Assembly: GCA_028703945.1 (NCBI GenBank)
Contig: JAQVLW010000024.1
Coordinates: forward strand, 1-33,834
Source of the DNA: Aliarcobacter sp.
GTDB lineage: Bacteria; Campylobacterota; Campylobacteria; Campylobacterales; Arcobacteraceae
Length of the DNA stretch: 33,834 bases
Reading direction: 5' to 3'
Of this stretch, positions 8,957 through 17,347 are shown one piece after another; position 1 is the stretch's first letter; each line of letters opens with the position of its first letter. The notes beneath the pieces were generated by a model. The model worked only from the letters and a program-made list of their open reading frames with translations. It ran no database searches and was not told the origin of the DNA. Position numbers and translations under genes: made by a program.

Positions 8957-9874
8957 TTAAAAAATTGATAAACCAGTTTTTGTGGTAAATAGTTCTAAAG
9001 CAATTGTGCCAACTAGAGAATTCCCTTGCAAATTTAGTTTTGGAGAATAAACACAAATTGTCATTTTTTTGGGAACTACTGCCACAATTCCTCCACCAAC
9101 ACCACTTTTTCCTGGAAGTCCAACTTTATAAGCAAAATCGCCACTTGCATCATAATGACCACAAGTTAACATTAAAGAGTTTATTCTTTTTGCTTTTGAT
9201 TCTGTAATTATTTGTTCATTTGTTAGTGGATTTATTCCATGATTTGCTAAAAAAAGCATTGATTTTGAAAGTTGTGAACTATTCATCATAATTGAACATT
9301 GTTTGAAATATGTATCTATAACTTCATCTATATTGTTGTTAATATTATTAAAACTTTTTATCATGTTTATTAAGGCAAAATTTCTAAAACCATGGGCTAA
9401 TTCTGATTTAAAAATCTCTTCATCATAAACTATTGTTTTATCATTTGAAGTTTTTTTAATAAAATTTAAAATAGAATCAAAGGTATTTTTTTTATAAATT
9501 GAAACTAAACTATCAGCTGTAACAATTGCACCTGCATTTATAAAAGGATTTCTTGGAATTCCATTTTCATATTCAAGTTGAACTAAAGAATTAAATGGAT
9601 TTCCCGATGGTTCATGTCCAACTCTTTTATATAAATCTTTTCCGTAGTGATTTAAAGCCAAAGTAAAAGTAAAAACTTTTGAGATACTTTGAATAGAGAA
9701 TTTTAAATTAGAATCTCCAATGTGATATGAAGTTCCATCAAAAAGTTGAATTGACATGGCAAACTTTTTATCATCAACATTTGCTAAAGCTGGAATATAG
9801 TTTGCTAATTTCCCTTCATTTAAAAAAGGTTGAATCTCTTTTTCTATCTCTTCTAATACTTTTTGATAGTTCAA
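8957..9874 (-). CDS. glsA: Glutaminase A
   Basis: Serine-dependent beta-lactamase-fold glutaminase that hydrolyses L-glutamine to glutamate and ammonia. Length 305 residues, as in the family. The SxxK catalytic pair is in SIQSISKVFTF, with EPSGNPFN, NPFINAGAI and GGIVAVVPKKM all typical. The start is TTG at 9872-9874, which shares bases with the thyX stop (TTGA); no ATG is available before residue 40, inside the conserved N-terminal region. The tight coupling implies translation linked to thyX. Glutaminases of this type can aid acid resistance or glutamate supply; which applies here is unknown. Confidence 0.93.
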   Translation of the reverse strand: MNYQKVLEEIEKEIQPFLNEGKLANYIPALANVDDKKFAMSIQLFDGTSYHIGDSNLKFSIQSISKVFTFTLALNHYGKDLYKRVGHEPSGNPFNSLVQLEYENGIPRNPFINAGAIVTADSLVSIYKKNTFDSILNFIKKTSNDKTIVYDEEIFKSELAHGFRNFALINMIKSFNNINNNIDEVIDTYFKQCSIMMNSSQLSKSMLFLANHGINPLTNEQIITESKAKRINSLMLTCGHYDASGDFAYKVGLPGKSGVGGGIVAVVPKKMTICVYSPKLNLQGNSLVGTIALELFTTKTGLSIF

Positions 9875-10707
9875 GCTAAAAGCTCTTTCATTGCCTCTGC
9901 TGTTTTTCTAATTTCCCATTGGGCGTGAGAATCTAGTCTTAGTTTAAAATAGTTTTCAAGTTGAGTTGGTTGAAAACCTCCCCAAATTTGTGAATATCCA
10001 GCTTGTGGGATTATTCTTCGGGCTTCTTGTGGTTTTACACCATCTTCTAAAGCTTTATAATAGTGTTCTAAACAAATATCTAAAATCTTTTGAGTATCAC
10101 CATATTCAGTAGTTACTTCTTTCATTTTTTCAGAAATATAAAAATCAAAAGGAACTCTTTTTCCACTTACATATCTTCTACTAAGTTCTTGCCAATTAAC
10201 TCTATGTCTTACCATTTGAGAACGAGTTGGGAAATCAACTTTGTATAAAAATACTTTGAAGTGAGCTTTTATAATTTCACACTCTTCAAGAGTATTGTAA
10301 AGGGTTCTAATATCAAAACTATAAGCTTTTGGGTTGTTTTCAAAATCATAAACTAAAGCTCTATAATTTGTAAGTAAATATTTACCATCACTAATAAGCT
10401 CTCCAAATTTTTTTACATTTGAAAATTCTGGTGCTAAAATTTCTTTATGTTTTTCATTTGTTGGGTCAAGTAATACAGGTACAAATTCAAAAGAAGAAGA
10501 GGGTAAACCTTGAGATTCTGCCATAAGCCTATTGTATAAACTTTCACTTCCTAAGGCTTTTGGTGATTGATAACAAATCGAGGCAACTTGAGTGATAGCT
10601 AATATCCTATTTTCTTCATTTAGATTGGCCTTTGAAAAGTCCCAATTTTCAACAAAAGCGATATCATCACCAAATATATTCTCTTTTTTGTTAATCATAT
10701 TTATCAT
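9871..10707 (-). CDS. thyX: Flavin-dependent thymidylate synthase ThyX (atypical motif)
   Basis: Makes dTMP from dUMP using FAD, NADPH and methylenetetrahydrofolate, replacing ThyA. At 278 residues it is longer than the compact H. pylori enzyme. The signature is RHRVNWQELSRRY (167-179): the flavin- and dUMP-contacting RHR and the downstream SxRY are present, but six residues separate RHR from the Ser instead of the usual seven. The C terminus (RRIIPQAGYSQIWGG, then LRLDSHAQWEIRKTA) carries the expected Arg, Leu-Arg and AQ-EIR pattern. ATG start, with AAGGTG seven bases upstream. It heads a transcript with glsA and has a -10 box at 10739-10744. Confidence 0.9.
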   Translation of the reverse strand: MINMINKKENIFGDDIAFVENWDFSKANLNEENRILAITQVASICYQSPKALGSESLYNRLMAESQGLPSSSFEFVPVLLDPTNEKHKEILAPEFSNVKKFGELISDGKYLLTNYRALVYDFENNPKAYSFDIRTLYNTLEECEIIKAHFKVFLYKVDFPTRSQMVRHRVNWQELSRRYVSGKRVPFDFYISEKMKEVTTEYGDTQKILDICLEHYYKALEDGVKPQEARRIIPQAGYSQIWGGFQPTQLENYFKLRLDSHAQWEIRKTAEAMKELLA

Positions 10708-10721
10708 TTTTCGGCACCTTA

Positions 10722-10747
10722 TTGTATAATTAAAGTAGATTATACAA
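10722..10747. promoter_or_regulatory. Mirror-image divergent promoters for thyX and the HD-GYP gene
   Basis: ttgtataat (10722-10730) and attatacaa (10739-10747) form a perfect 9-bp inverted repeat with an 8-base spacer. Each arm holds a TATAAT: plus strand at 10725-10730 for the HD-GYP gene, minus strand at 10739-10744 for thyX. The predicted transcription starts lie inside the opposite arm, so the two polymerases would exclude each other. Confidence 0.6.
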
Positions 10748-10783
10748 AAAAGTACATATATATATAATTATTCAAGGAAAGAT

Positions 10784-12361
10784 ATGAATATTAAGAAAAT
10801 TATTAAAATTAGTTTTATATTAATTTTATTCATAATTACGGTAATCGGAGTTATAAATACAGTAATAATTTATCAAATAAAAGAGAATAATTTAACTAAA
10901 CAATCAATTACTAATTTGGTTTCAATGCAAGAAAAAATGAATGAATTATTAAAAGATACTATAAATTTAGATTCGATTGATAAGTTAGATAAATATAAAG
11001 AAGATTTTTCTAAATATGAGTTAGAGTTTGAAAAAATACAAGATACTTTTAAAGAGCAAGATAAAAATGATTTTATTGATTTTTTTATAAGTGATATTCA
11101 GAAAAATGAAATCATTGCAAAAAAACTAAATCTTTTATTTGAGAGTGAACAAGAGATAGAAAAGGCATTTGAAACTATTTATTCTTTGCAAGAGAATAAA
11201 ATTGAAATAATTGATGAATTTGAAAGAAATTATCCAATAGAAAATGAACTTAGAAAAAAACTTGACCATGAAATTAGTGAAAGAAAAGATTTCAATCTTT
11301 CTCAATTATTTAGTGATGTGAAATATTATAGTAAAGAAGTACTTTATCAAAAAAGAGATAGGGAAACATTTGATAAATGGTTGGGAAAAATTGAATTATT
11401 AAAACAAAATTTTAATAATAGTGATACACAAAAATATTTAGAGATAGTTGGAAAAGTTGGAAATAGTGTCGTTAAAATTAAAGAGATAGAAGAAATAGAG
11501 TTTGATATAAGAAATAAGAGTTTTAATATTATTAATTTAAATAAACAATATAGTTCAGAAATGGAAGATGAAATTGAGCAACTTTCAGGTGATTTTATAA
11601 ATATTACATATTTAAGTATTTTATTATTGTTAATTATCGTAATAAGTTTTCTAACCCTGTTATCTTACAAAGTTTATAAAAACGTTGGTTTATCTGTTGA
11701 TGAAATTGAAACAAAAATTGAAGATGGTTTAACTGAAATTACAAATTTAAACCATGAAATAGAAAATACACAAAAAGAAGTTGTATTTACTATGGGTGCA
11801 ATTGGTGAAAGTAGAAGCAAAGAAACAGGAAATCATGTAAAAAGAGTTGCTGAATATTCAAAACTTTTAGCGTTTTATTATGGTTTAGATGAAAAAGAAT
11901 CAGAAATGCTAAAACAAGCAAGTCCAATGCATGATATTGGAAAAGTTGCAATTCCTGATGCTATTTTAAATAAACCTGGTCGTTTTGATGAAGATGAGCG
12001 AAAAATTATGAATACTCACGCAGCTTTAGGCTATGAAATGCTTAAACATTCAAATAGACCACTTTTAAAAATGGCTGCAATAGTTGCAAATGAACACCAT
12101 GAAAAATGGGATGGAAGTGGATATCCAAGAAGTTTAAGTGGAGAAAATATTCATATTTATGGAAGAATTACAGCGCTTGCAGATGTTTTTGATGCTTTAG
12201 GAAGTGATAGAGTTTATAAACAAGCTTGGGATGATGAAAAAATATTTAATCTTTTTAAAGAAGAGAGAGCAAAACATTTTGACCCAAAACTCGTAGATAT
12301 TTTCTTTGAACATTTAGATGAGTTTCTAAAAATTAGAGAAGCATTTAAAGATAAATTTTAG
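10784..12361 (+). CDS. Membrane-anchored HD-GYP domain protein (c-di-GMP phosphodiesterase candidate)
   Basis: 525 residues. A membrane segment at about 7-30, a charged helical periplasmic region (31-270) resembling a four-helix sensor, a second membrane segment (about 272-295), a linker coiled coil, then an HD-GYP domain (about 335-515). The domain shows the His of ETGNHVKRV, the HD pair in SPMHDIGKVAIPD, the His of NTHAALGYEM, the HH pair of NEHHEKWDGSGYP with an intact GYP, and the Asp of ADVFDALGS. These are the metal ligands and signature of active c-di-GMP hydrolases. The signal sensed is unknown. The ATG start has AAGGAAAG upstream; a terminator follows the gene. Confidence 0.92.
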   Translation: MNIKKIIKISFILILFIITVIGVINTVIIYQIKENNLTKQSITNLVSMQEKMNELLKDTINLDSIDKLDKYKEDFSKYELEFEKIQDTFKEQDKNDFIDFFISDIQKNEIIAKKLNLLFESEQEIEKAFETIYSLQENKIEIIDEFERNYPIENELRKKLDHEISERKDFNLSQLFSDVKYYSKEVLYQKRDRETFDKWLGKIELLKQNFNNSDTQKYLEIVGKVGNSVVKIKEIEEIEFDIRNKSFNIINLNKQYSSEMEDEIEQLSGDFINITYLSILLLLIIVISFLTLLSYKVYKNVGLSVDEIETKIEDGLTEITNLNHEIENTQKEVVFTMGAIGESRSKETGNHVKRVAEYSKLLAFYYGLDEKESEMLKQASPMHDIGKVAIPDAILNKPGRFDEDERKIMNTHAALGYEMLKHSNRPLLKMAAIVANEHHEKWDGSGYPRSLSGENIHIYGRITALADVFDALGSDRVYKQAWDDEKIFNLFKEERAKHFDPKLVDIFFEHLDEFLKIREAFKDKF

Positions 12362-12362
12362 G

Positions 12363-12386
12363 AAAAGAGGATAAAAATCCTCTTTT
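12363..12386. terminator. Bidirectional terminator between HD-GYP gene and tusA-like gene
   Basis: 10-bp perfect stem aaaagaggat/atcctctttt (12363-12372 with 12377-12386) and an AAAA loop, followed by attttt on the plus strand. It overlaps the stop codon of the convergent tusA-like gene and has TTTT on that strand too. Confidence 0.8.
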
Positions 12387-12624
12387 ATTTTTGAATTAAA
12401 TACTGAATAGTAGGACCGCTACTATCAATACTTAAAACCTTATAACCATGATTTTTTGCATCAATTGGAATATTATTTATACTTTGTGGGCAATCACTAA
12501 TGATTTCTAATATTTCACCTTTTTCTAAACTTTCCATTGCTTCAAGTGTTTTAACAGCAGGATAAGGACAAGGTTCTCCTTGCATATCAAGTCTATAATC
12601 TGGAATTATATTTTCTTTTTGCAT
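12385..12624 (-). CDS. TusA/SirA-family sulfur carrier protein, FdhU-like
   Basis: 79 residues with the defining CPYP motif (Cys19) and a second Cys at 45 (SDCPQS), as in the YedF/FdhU branch. TusA-family proteins relay persulfide sulfur, or are proposed to relay selenium. The gene starts one base after the stop of the YedE-like transporter gene, with AAGGAA as ribosome-binding site. In Campylobacter jejuni the same pair (fdhT-fdhU) is needed for the selenium-dependent formate dehydrogenase. That role is inferred here from the pairing and not from residues that read out selenium, so a general sulfur function remains possible. Confidence 0.88.
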   Translation of the reverse strand: MQKENIIPDYRLDMQGEPCPYPAVKTLEAMESLEKGEILEIISDCPQSINNIPIDAKNHGYKVLSIDSSGPTIQYLIQK

Positions 12625-12625
12625 A

Positions 12626-13828
12626 TTAATTTCCTTTTATTTGTAGTTTTAATCGATAATTTTTTTCAAGTTTTAGAATTAATAAAAATAATAAAAATAG
12701 GAAAATATAATTCATAAATAAGCCACCATACTGACCGAACGATTCAAGTAGATTTATTTTTGGCCAAGATGTAGCTAGAGATACTGAAAAACTATCCCAT
12801 GTAAATGCAAGTAAAGTAGCACCAATTACATTTCCAATTCCAACAATCCAAAAATGAACTTGACCTTCAACTGCTCGATACATCCAACCACATTCACAAC
12901 CACCTGCAAGAACAATACCAAAGCCAAATAATAATCCACCTATAATAGCATTTGGCCCAGCCCACATGATTTTAGGAGGACTTCCAATCATAATATAAGA
13001 AAATACACCAATAGTTGAAACAGCCATTCCAATCACAATTGCAATTGCTAGTTCACTTCTTCCAGTTGTAAAAATATCTCTAAATGCAGATGTAAAACAA
13101 ATTTGTGCTTTTGCAATAAGTAAACCAAATGCAGCTCCAAAAAGCATTGCAATTCCTAGTTTAGCACTATTTGCGAAAAATATTAGATATAAAGCCCAAC
13201 ATATCATTGCTACAAATACTAAAGAACCAATTGTAAATAGTGATTTAACTTGTTGTTTGTCTTTTTCTAAATCTTTACTGCAAGATACTTTTTGTAGTTT
13301 TATTTTTGATTGAAAAAAAGAAAGCATAGTTACTTTGGTTCCTAAATAAACACCAATAATCATAGCAAGTGTGAAAAACCAAGCATGAAGAGAAAACTGA
13401 GGAATTCCTGTAAACAAACTAGCTAAATTACAACCCATTCCAAGTCTTGCTCCAAATCCTGCAATTATTCCACCAATTAATGCTTGAGCAATTCTAATTT
13501 TACTAGCTGGCATTCTTAGTTTTACATTATTTCCCCAAAACGCAGCTGCAATACAACCAGCAAACATACCAATAATCATAACACCATCAATTCGAGTAAG
13601 ACTATTTCCATCCATTTTCATGATTTTATAATATCCCCAATTGCTAATATCAACACCCGCGAATTGTAAAATATGACCACCCCATCGTGTGAATTCACCT
13701 GTAACTGCCCAATAAGTTCCAGTGATTCCAAAATAGTAAGCAGCAAGTACACCAAGTGCTATAACAGCAGGTGTTGGCTTCCAAAAACCAACCAAATAGG
13801 TATTTTTAAATTGCTTGAAATAATCCAT
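12626..13828 (-). CDS. YedE/FdhT-type sulfur or selenium transporter
   Basis: 400-residue inner-membrane protein with about ten to twelve membrane segments in two similar halves. Conserved Cys-containing turns mark the YeeE/YedE family: GMGCNLASLFTG in the first half, KAQICFTSAFRD in the middle and GGCECGWMYRAVEGQ in the second half. Related YeeE (TsuA) proteins import thiosulfate through relayed cysteines. The long form with CFTSAFRD matches the putative selenium transporter YedE/FdhT. The start is ATG with AGGAG (14 bases to the start, long). It is transcribed with the TusA-like gene, and two direct repeats lie 55-100 bases upstream. Confidence 0.87.
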   Translation of the reverse strand: MDYFKQFKNTYLVGFWKPTPAVIALGVLAAYYFGITGTYWAVTGEFTRWGGHILQFAGVDISNWGYYKIMKMDGNSLTRIDGVMIIGMFAGCIAAAFWGNNVKLRMPASKIRIAQALIGGIIAGFGARLGMGCNLASLFTGIPQFSLHAWFFTLAMIIGVYLGTKVTMLSFFQSKIKLQKVSCSKDLEKDKQQVKSLFTIGSLVFVAMICWALYLIFFANSAKLGIAMLFGAAFGLLIAKAQICFTSAFRDIFTTGRSELAIAIVIGMAVSTIGVFSYIMIGSPPKIMWAGPNAIIGGLLFGFGIVLAGGCECGWMYRAVEGQVHFWIVGIGNVIGATLLAFTWDSFSVSLATSWPKINLLESFGQYGGLFMNYIFLFLLFLLILKLEKNYRLKLQIKGN

Positions 13829-13882
13829 TCAAGTTTCTCCTAACAATATGTTTTAATTTTGAAATTTCGGATAAAACTTTTA

Positions 13883-13928
13883 TGAGTCTAAAAGTATGAT
13901 TATCCTATTTGATGAGATTAAAAGTATG
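13883..13928. repeat. Paired direct repeats upstream of the yedE-like gene
   Basis: tgagtctaaaagtatg (13883-13898) and tgagattaaaagtatg (13913-13928) match at 14 of 16 positions and are 30 bp apart, three helical turns. The 184-base gap between the yedE-like start and the histidine-kinase stop otherwise shows no gene. Confidence 0.55.
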
Positions 13929-14000
13929 TTTTTGTATCTCTATTTGTACCACAAATCTAATGGAATACTAATAGAAATTAACTTAATAGTAATTAAAATA

Positions 14001-14016
14001 GTAAAATATTTTTTAC
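14001..14016 (-). terminator. Possible weak terminator of the SHP/DHC two-component operon
   Basis: On the minus strand GTAAAA-AATA-TTTTAC forms a 6-bp hairpin overlapping the histidine-kinase stop codon, followed by tatttt. It is short and AT-rich. Confidence 0.3.
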
Positions 14017-15203
14017 CAATATATCTTAAAAATATTATTTCCATTTTCATAAAAGTATTCTAATTTGAAATTATGTTTATCAATAATCTTTTTTACAATA
14101 CTAAGACCCAAACCAAAACCATCCCTTTGAGATAACTCTTGAGTAAAAGGTTTTAAGTAATATTCTATTTCTTTTGAAAGTTTTTGCCCTTTATTTGAAA
14201 TAGAGATTTCATTTTTATTTGCTTCTATAATTATTGGATATGAAATAGCATATTTTAGGGCATTATCAATTAGATTTTTAAGTGCAGTTGATAAATAATA
14301 TAAATCAGCATTTATTTTAAAATTTTCATTTATATGTATTTCTACTTTTGATTCATCTTCTAAATAAAGTTTTCCTAAAGACTCAACTATTAAAGTTTCG
14401 ACTGTAAAATTTGTAAGATTTAGTTTTGTAAGGTTTAATTTTTCAAGTTCTATTAACTCATTTGTCAAAATCTCTAAATCAACAAATATCTTTTTTAGTA
14501 ACTCTTTTTGAGAAAAATCATCTATTTTTTCTATTGCAAATTTGCCTTTTGCAATTGGAGTTCGTAGTTCATGTCCAATATCTCTTAAAAGTTCTTCTCT
14601 TGTTTTAATTGAATTTTCTAAAGAAGTTGCCATATTATTAAAAGTATTTGCAAGAATTCCTATTTCATCTTTTGAGTTTATATTTATACGACTTGAAAGT
14701 TCGCCATTTGCGAAGTTTGTAATCTGTTTTGTAATTTTTTTTAGAGGACTTAAAAGAGTTAATATATATAAAAATATTAAAAAAAGTACAAATATATCAA
14801 GAAAAACTAGAAAATTTAGAATATTTTTTTCATTTAGATTTTCTTCATCGGGAGTTTTTAGGATATATTCTTCATCTAAATAATTTATCTTTATTAAAAA
14901 CTCATTATCAAAAATCTCTTTTAGAATTTCAATTTTTCCAAAGGTATAATCTTGGCTATAAATTATTTGATTGCTAGAATTTGGCAATTCTTTTAGGATT
15001 TTAAGATTATTTTTTGAAAGAATAGTGTTTATATAATTTTTATTTTCAATATTTTTTAAAATATCATCTATAATAGTTTGATATTTTTCTTGTACTAATT
15101 TATTCATTCTTTTTGAGTTAATGTTATTTGTCCAAAAACCAATAACACTCATTAAAATAAGGCTCAGAAGAAATAAAAGGGAGATTTTTTTAAATATTGA
15201 CAT
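14013..15203 (-). CDS. Sensor histidine kinase
   Basis: 396 residues. A membrane segment at about 7-25, a periplasmic loop of about 100 residues, a second membrane segment (about 130-150) followed by HAMP, then HisKA with the phospho-acceptor His in LRDIGHELRTPIAKG. A HATPase domain follows with the N box NLIDNALKYA and the G box GFGLGLSIVKKI. It starts one base after the response-regulator stop, so the two genes form a cognate pair. The layout, with a CpxP-like gene two genes upstream, resembles envelope-stress or metal-sensing CpxA/CusS-type kinases. The stimulus cannot be read from the sensor loop. Confidence 0.92.
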   Translation of the reverse strand: MSIFKKISLLFLLSLILMSVIGFWTNNINSKRMNKLVQEKYQTIIDDILKNIENKNYINTILSKNNLKILKELPNSSNQIIYSQDYTFGKIEILKEIFDNEFLIKINYLDEEYILKTPDEENLNEKNILNFLVFLDIFVLFLIFLYILTLLSPLKKITKQITNFANGELSSRININSKDEIGILANTFNNMATSLENSIKTREELLRDIGHELRTPIAKGKFAIEKIDDFSQKELLKKIFVDLEILTNELIELEKLNLTKLNLTNFTVETLIVESLGKLYLEDESKVEIHINENFKINADLYYLSTALKNLIDNALKYAISYPIIIEANKNEISISNKGQKLSKEIEYYLKPFTQELSQRDGFGLGLSIVKKIIDKHNFKLEYFYENGNNIFKIYW

Positions 15204-15204
15204 C

Positions 15205-15870
15205 TTAACCTACAAACTTATAACCAATACCCCAAACAGATTTTATATATTTGGGATTTTTTGAATCATCTCCTATTTTATATCTTATGTTTGAAATATG
15301 CATATCAATGGTTCTGTTTTTTGTATTTATATCTAGGGAAGTTGCATTTAGGATTTGTTCTCTTGATGAGATTTTATTTAGATTTTCACATAAGAAAATA
15401 AAAATCTCAAATTCTATTTTTGTAAAATCTATTGGAAAATCATCCAATAAAACAGTTCGGTTTTCTTTGTTTATTATAAAATCATTTATTTTTATAGTCT
15501 TGTTAAAACTCTTTTTTAAGATATGTTCAATTCTTAAAACTAATTCTCGTGGTTCATAAGGTTTTGCCAAATAATCATCAGCCCCAAGCTCAAAACCATG
15601 AATTTTATTTCCTATATCACCTCGTGCTGAAGAGATAATAATCGGAATATTTCTTATGGATTTTAGTTTTTTAAATAAATCAAAACCATCCATATCAGGA
15701 AGCATCAAATCAAGTATTATTATTTCGTAATTTTCTTCATGTTTAAAATTCTCAATAGCATCTTTTGGGTGAGCAAAAGCTGTACAATCAAATCCATAAT
15801 CTTTGAGATATTCAGATATAAATTTTTGCATTTGTAAATCATCTTCAATTAATAAAACTTTTTTACTCAA
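15205..15870 (-). CDS. OmpR-family response regulator
   Basis: 221 residues from a TTG at 15868-15870 that has GGAGG nine bases upstream and gives the natural N terminus (M)SKKVLLIEDD. The longer reading frame would run far into the preceding gene. The receiver domain has the acidic pair (IEDD), the phospho-acceptor Asp in IIILDLMLPDMDG, the Ser of IISSARG and the Lys of LAKPYEPRE. The C-terminal winged helix (about 125-221) ends in RYKIGDDSKNPKYIKSVWG, typical of OmpR/PhoB DNA binding. The start overlaps the CpxP-like gene by 8 bases. It probably controls the upstream cytochrome genes, by position. Confidence 0.92.
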   Translation of the reverse strand: MSKKVLLIEDDLQMQKFISEYLKDYGFDCTAFAHPKDAIENFKHEENYEIIILDLMLPDMDGFDLFKKLKSIRNIPIIISSARGDIGNKIHGFELGADDYLAKPYEPRELVLRIEHILKKSFNKTIKINDFIINKENRTVLLDDFPIDFTKIEFEIFIFLCENLNKISSREQILNATSLDINTKNRTIDMHISNIRYKIGDDSKNPKYIKSVWGIGYKFVG

Positions 15871-16252
15871 TTTCCCATTCCTCCAAATAATCTGCAAATT
15901 CTTCTCTTTGTTTTTCATCTAATATGGTATGTATTTTTTTTAATCTTGCTACTTCTAAAATAGCTGATTTTGTTTTTATATCTGTTAAAATTTTAAGATA
16001 TTGCTTTTCATTGAACTCTTTATCTTCTATTAAATCTTTAAGTAAATCTTCTTGTTCTTCTTTGTATTCATAGAATTCTTTATACTCTTTCTTAAAATCA
16101 ATTAGGATAGTTTTTATTTTTTCCAATTGAGTAGAGTTTAGATGTAAAAAATCAAGATTTTTATATGAATGTTTATATTTTTTATGTCCATCATCTGCAT
16201 TTAAACATAGATATAAACTACTTAAAATCAGAAAGATTTTTAATATTTTCAT
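15863..16252 (-). CDS. CpxP/Spy-like periplasmic protein
   Basis: 129 residues with a signal peptide (MKILKIFLILSSLYLCLNA). The mature part is all-helical and highly charged, with two LTxxQ-like repeats, LNSTQLEKIKTIL and LDEKQREEFADYL, the mark of the CpxP/Spy/CnrX group of periplasmic chaperones and metal-sensor adaptors. A His/Lys-rich N terminus (DDGHKKYKHSYK) could bind metal. It overlaps the end of the b561-DHC gene by 35 bases and the response regulator by 8. In Cpx-type systems such a protein restrains the kinase; here that is an inference from position. Confidence 0.75.
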   Translation of the reverse strand: MKILKIFLILSSLYLCLNADDGHKKYKHSYKNLDFLHLNSTQLEKIKTILIDFKKEYKEFYEYKEEQEDLLKDLIEDKEFNEKQYLKILTDIKTKSAILEVARLKKIHTILDEKQREEFADYLEEWEIE

Positions 16253-17336
16253 TTTCTATTAATCCTTTTTCCACATCACTATGACAAGCTTTGCAGTTTG
16301 CTTTACTCTTTATCTCTTTATGCAGAAAAAGCTCTTTTGGAATATCTTTATGCTTTTTTTCCCAAAAAGTTGTTTTTGTTAGAGCAATTATATCTTTATT
16401 TTCTATTGAATTTAAAAATTTCCAAGAAGCTTTTGTTGTAGAAGTTTCAGCACTATTTTTTACTAAAAAAGCCAATATTTCTTTATTTGATTCTTCATTT
16501 ATTGATGCGTCATCTCCAAAGTGATTTTCCAAATTGCTCATCATTGTTTCCCATGATTTTCTAGGCAAAAGATTTGGTGGATATAAAATATGGCATGATG
16601 CACACTCTTTTGCAAAAAGTGGGTTTTCTACTTTGTAATCTATTGGTTTATGAATAGATGCCGTTAAAATATTTTTTGGTTCATATAAACTAAATATTAA
16701 AAAACTAATAAAAGCTACAAACATAAGAAAAGCAAATAGTTTTTGAAATATATTTAATTTTATACTTTCATTTTCTTGAGTAACTTTAAATCCTGTAGCT
16801 ATTGATTTTAAAGTTTCATGTTTTTTATGAAGTAATCTATCCAACAAAACACCTGAAATATGAGCAATTATAAGTGCTATTAAAACTGATGATAAGAACT
16901 CATGAATTTCTTTAAATAGTTTCATTTCTTTAAAATAAGAACTATTTAGAAAAGATAAAACTCCTTTTCCTTCTTGAACTCCAAAAGCCGAAATACCAGT
17001 AATTATAGTTAAAAAAGTAACAATTAACATTCCAAACATTACATAAGACGCAAGTGGATTGTGACCTATATACTTTTGATTTGAATCGAAAATATTTACT
17101 AAAAAATCTTTTACATTTTGTATTCCAATTGGGAAATCTTTAAATAAAGAGTATTTAGGACCCCAAAATCCCCAGAAAAATCTAAAAATAAGTAAAAGTA
17201 GAATTGCATATCCAGTAATAGCATGGTAGTTTAAAAGGCTATCTTCATCATCACTTAAAAATGCCAATAGAATAAATACCACAAACAAGAGGTGGAAAAC
17301 TCTTGTTGGTAATGACCAAATATATGACTTTTGCAT
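16218..17336 (-). CDS. Cytochrome b561 fused to a diheme cytochrome c (DHC) domain
   Basis: 372 residues. The first 190 or so form a four-helix cytochrome b561-type membrane domain with likely heme ligands His14 (TRVFHLLF), the His of NYHAITGYA, and two in the fourth-helix region (FKEIHEFLSS and IIAHISGVL). A fifth membrane segment (about 200-218) anchors a periplasmic DHC domain with two heme c sites, CASCH and CKACH, plus the conserved His of NLENHF and KKHKDI as sixth ligands. It should carry electrons from the quinol pool to periplasmic carriers. ATG start with AAAGGATAA upstream, 11 bases after the soluble DHC gene. Confidence 0.9.
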   Translation of the reverse strand: MQKSYIWSLPTRVFHLLFVVFILLAFLSDDEDSLLNYHAITGYAILLLLIFRFFWGFWGPKYSLFKDFPIGIQNVKDFLVNIFDSNQKYIGHNPLASYVMFGMLIVTFLTIITGISAFGVQEGKGVLSFLNSSYFKEMKLFKEIHEFLSSVLIALIIAHISGVLLDRLLHKKHETLKSIATGFKVTQENESIKLNIFQKLFAFLMFVAFISFLIFSLYEPKNILTASIHKPIDYKVENPLFAKECASCHILYPPNLLPRKSWETMMSNLENHFGDDASINEESNKEILAFLVKNSAETSTTKASWKFLNSIENKDIIALTKTTFWEKKHKDIPKELFLHKEIKSKANCKACHSDVEKGLIENENIKNLSDFK

Positions 17337-17347
17337 AATTTATCCTT

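Noticed and set aside
9004..9207. Open frame on the plus strand inside glsA
   Set aside because: It lies opposite conserved glutaminase motifs, has no ribosome-binding site and translates to a low-complexity His/Leu-rich sequence.
12785..13828. YedE-like gene as two fused genes
   Set aside because: The two-halves pattern with Cys turns is normal for the family.
14542..14883. Open frame opposite the histidine kinase
   Set aside because: It is the reverse of HAMP/HisKA coding sequence; no family resemblance or start signal. The same applies to the frames at 15251-15559 and 16291-16524.
15863..15918. ATG start for the response regulator at 15918
   Set aside because: It would add 16 residues with no receiver-domain similarity inside the CpxP-like gene; the TTG at 15870 has GGAGG and gives the conserved N terminus.
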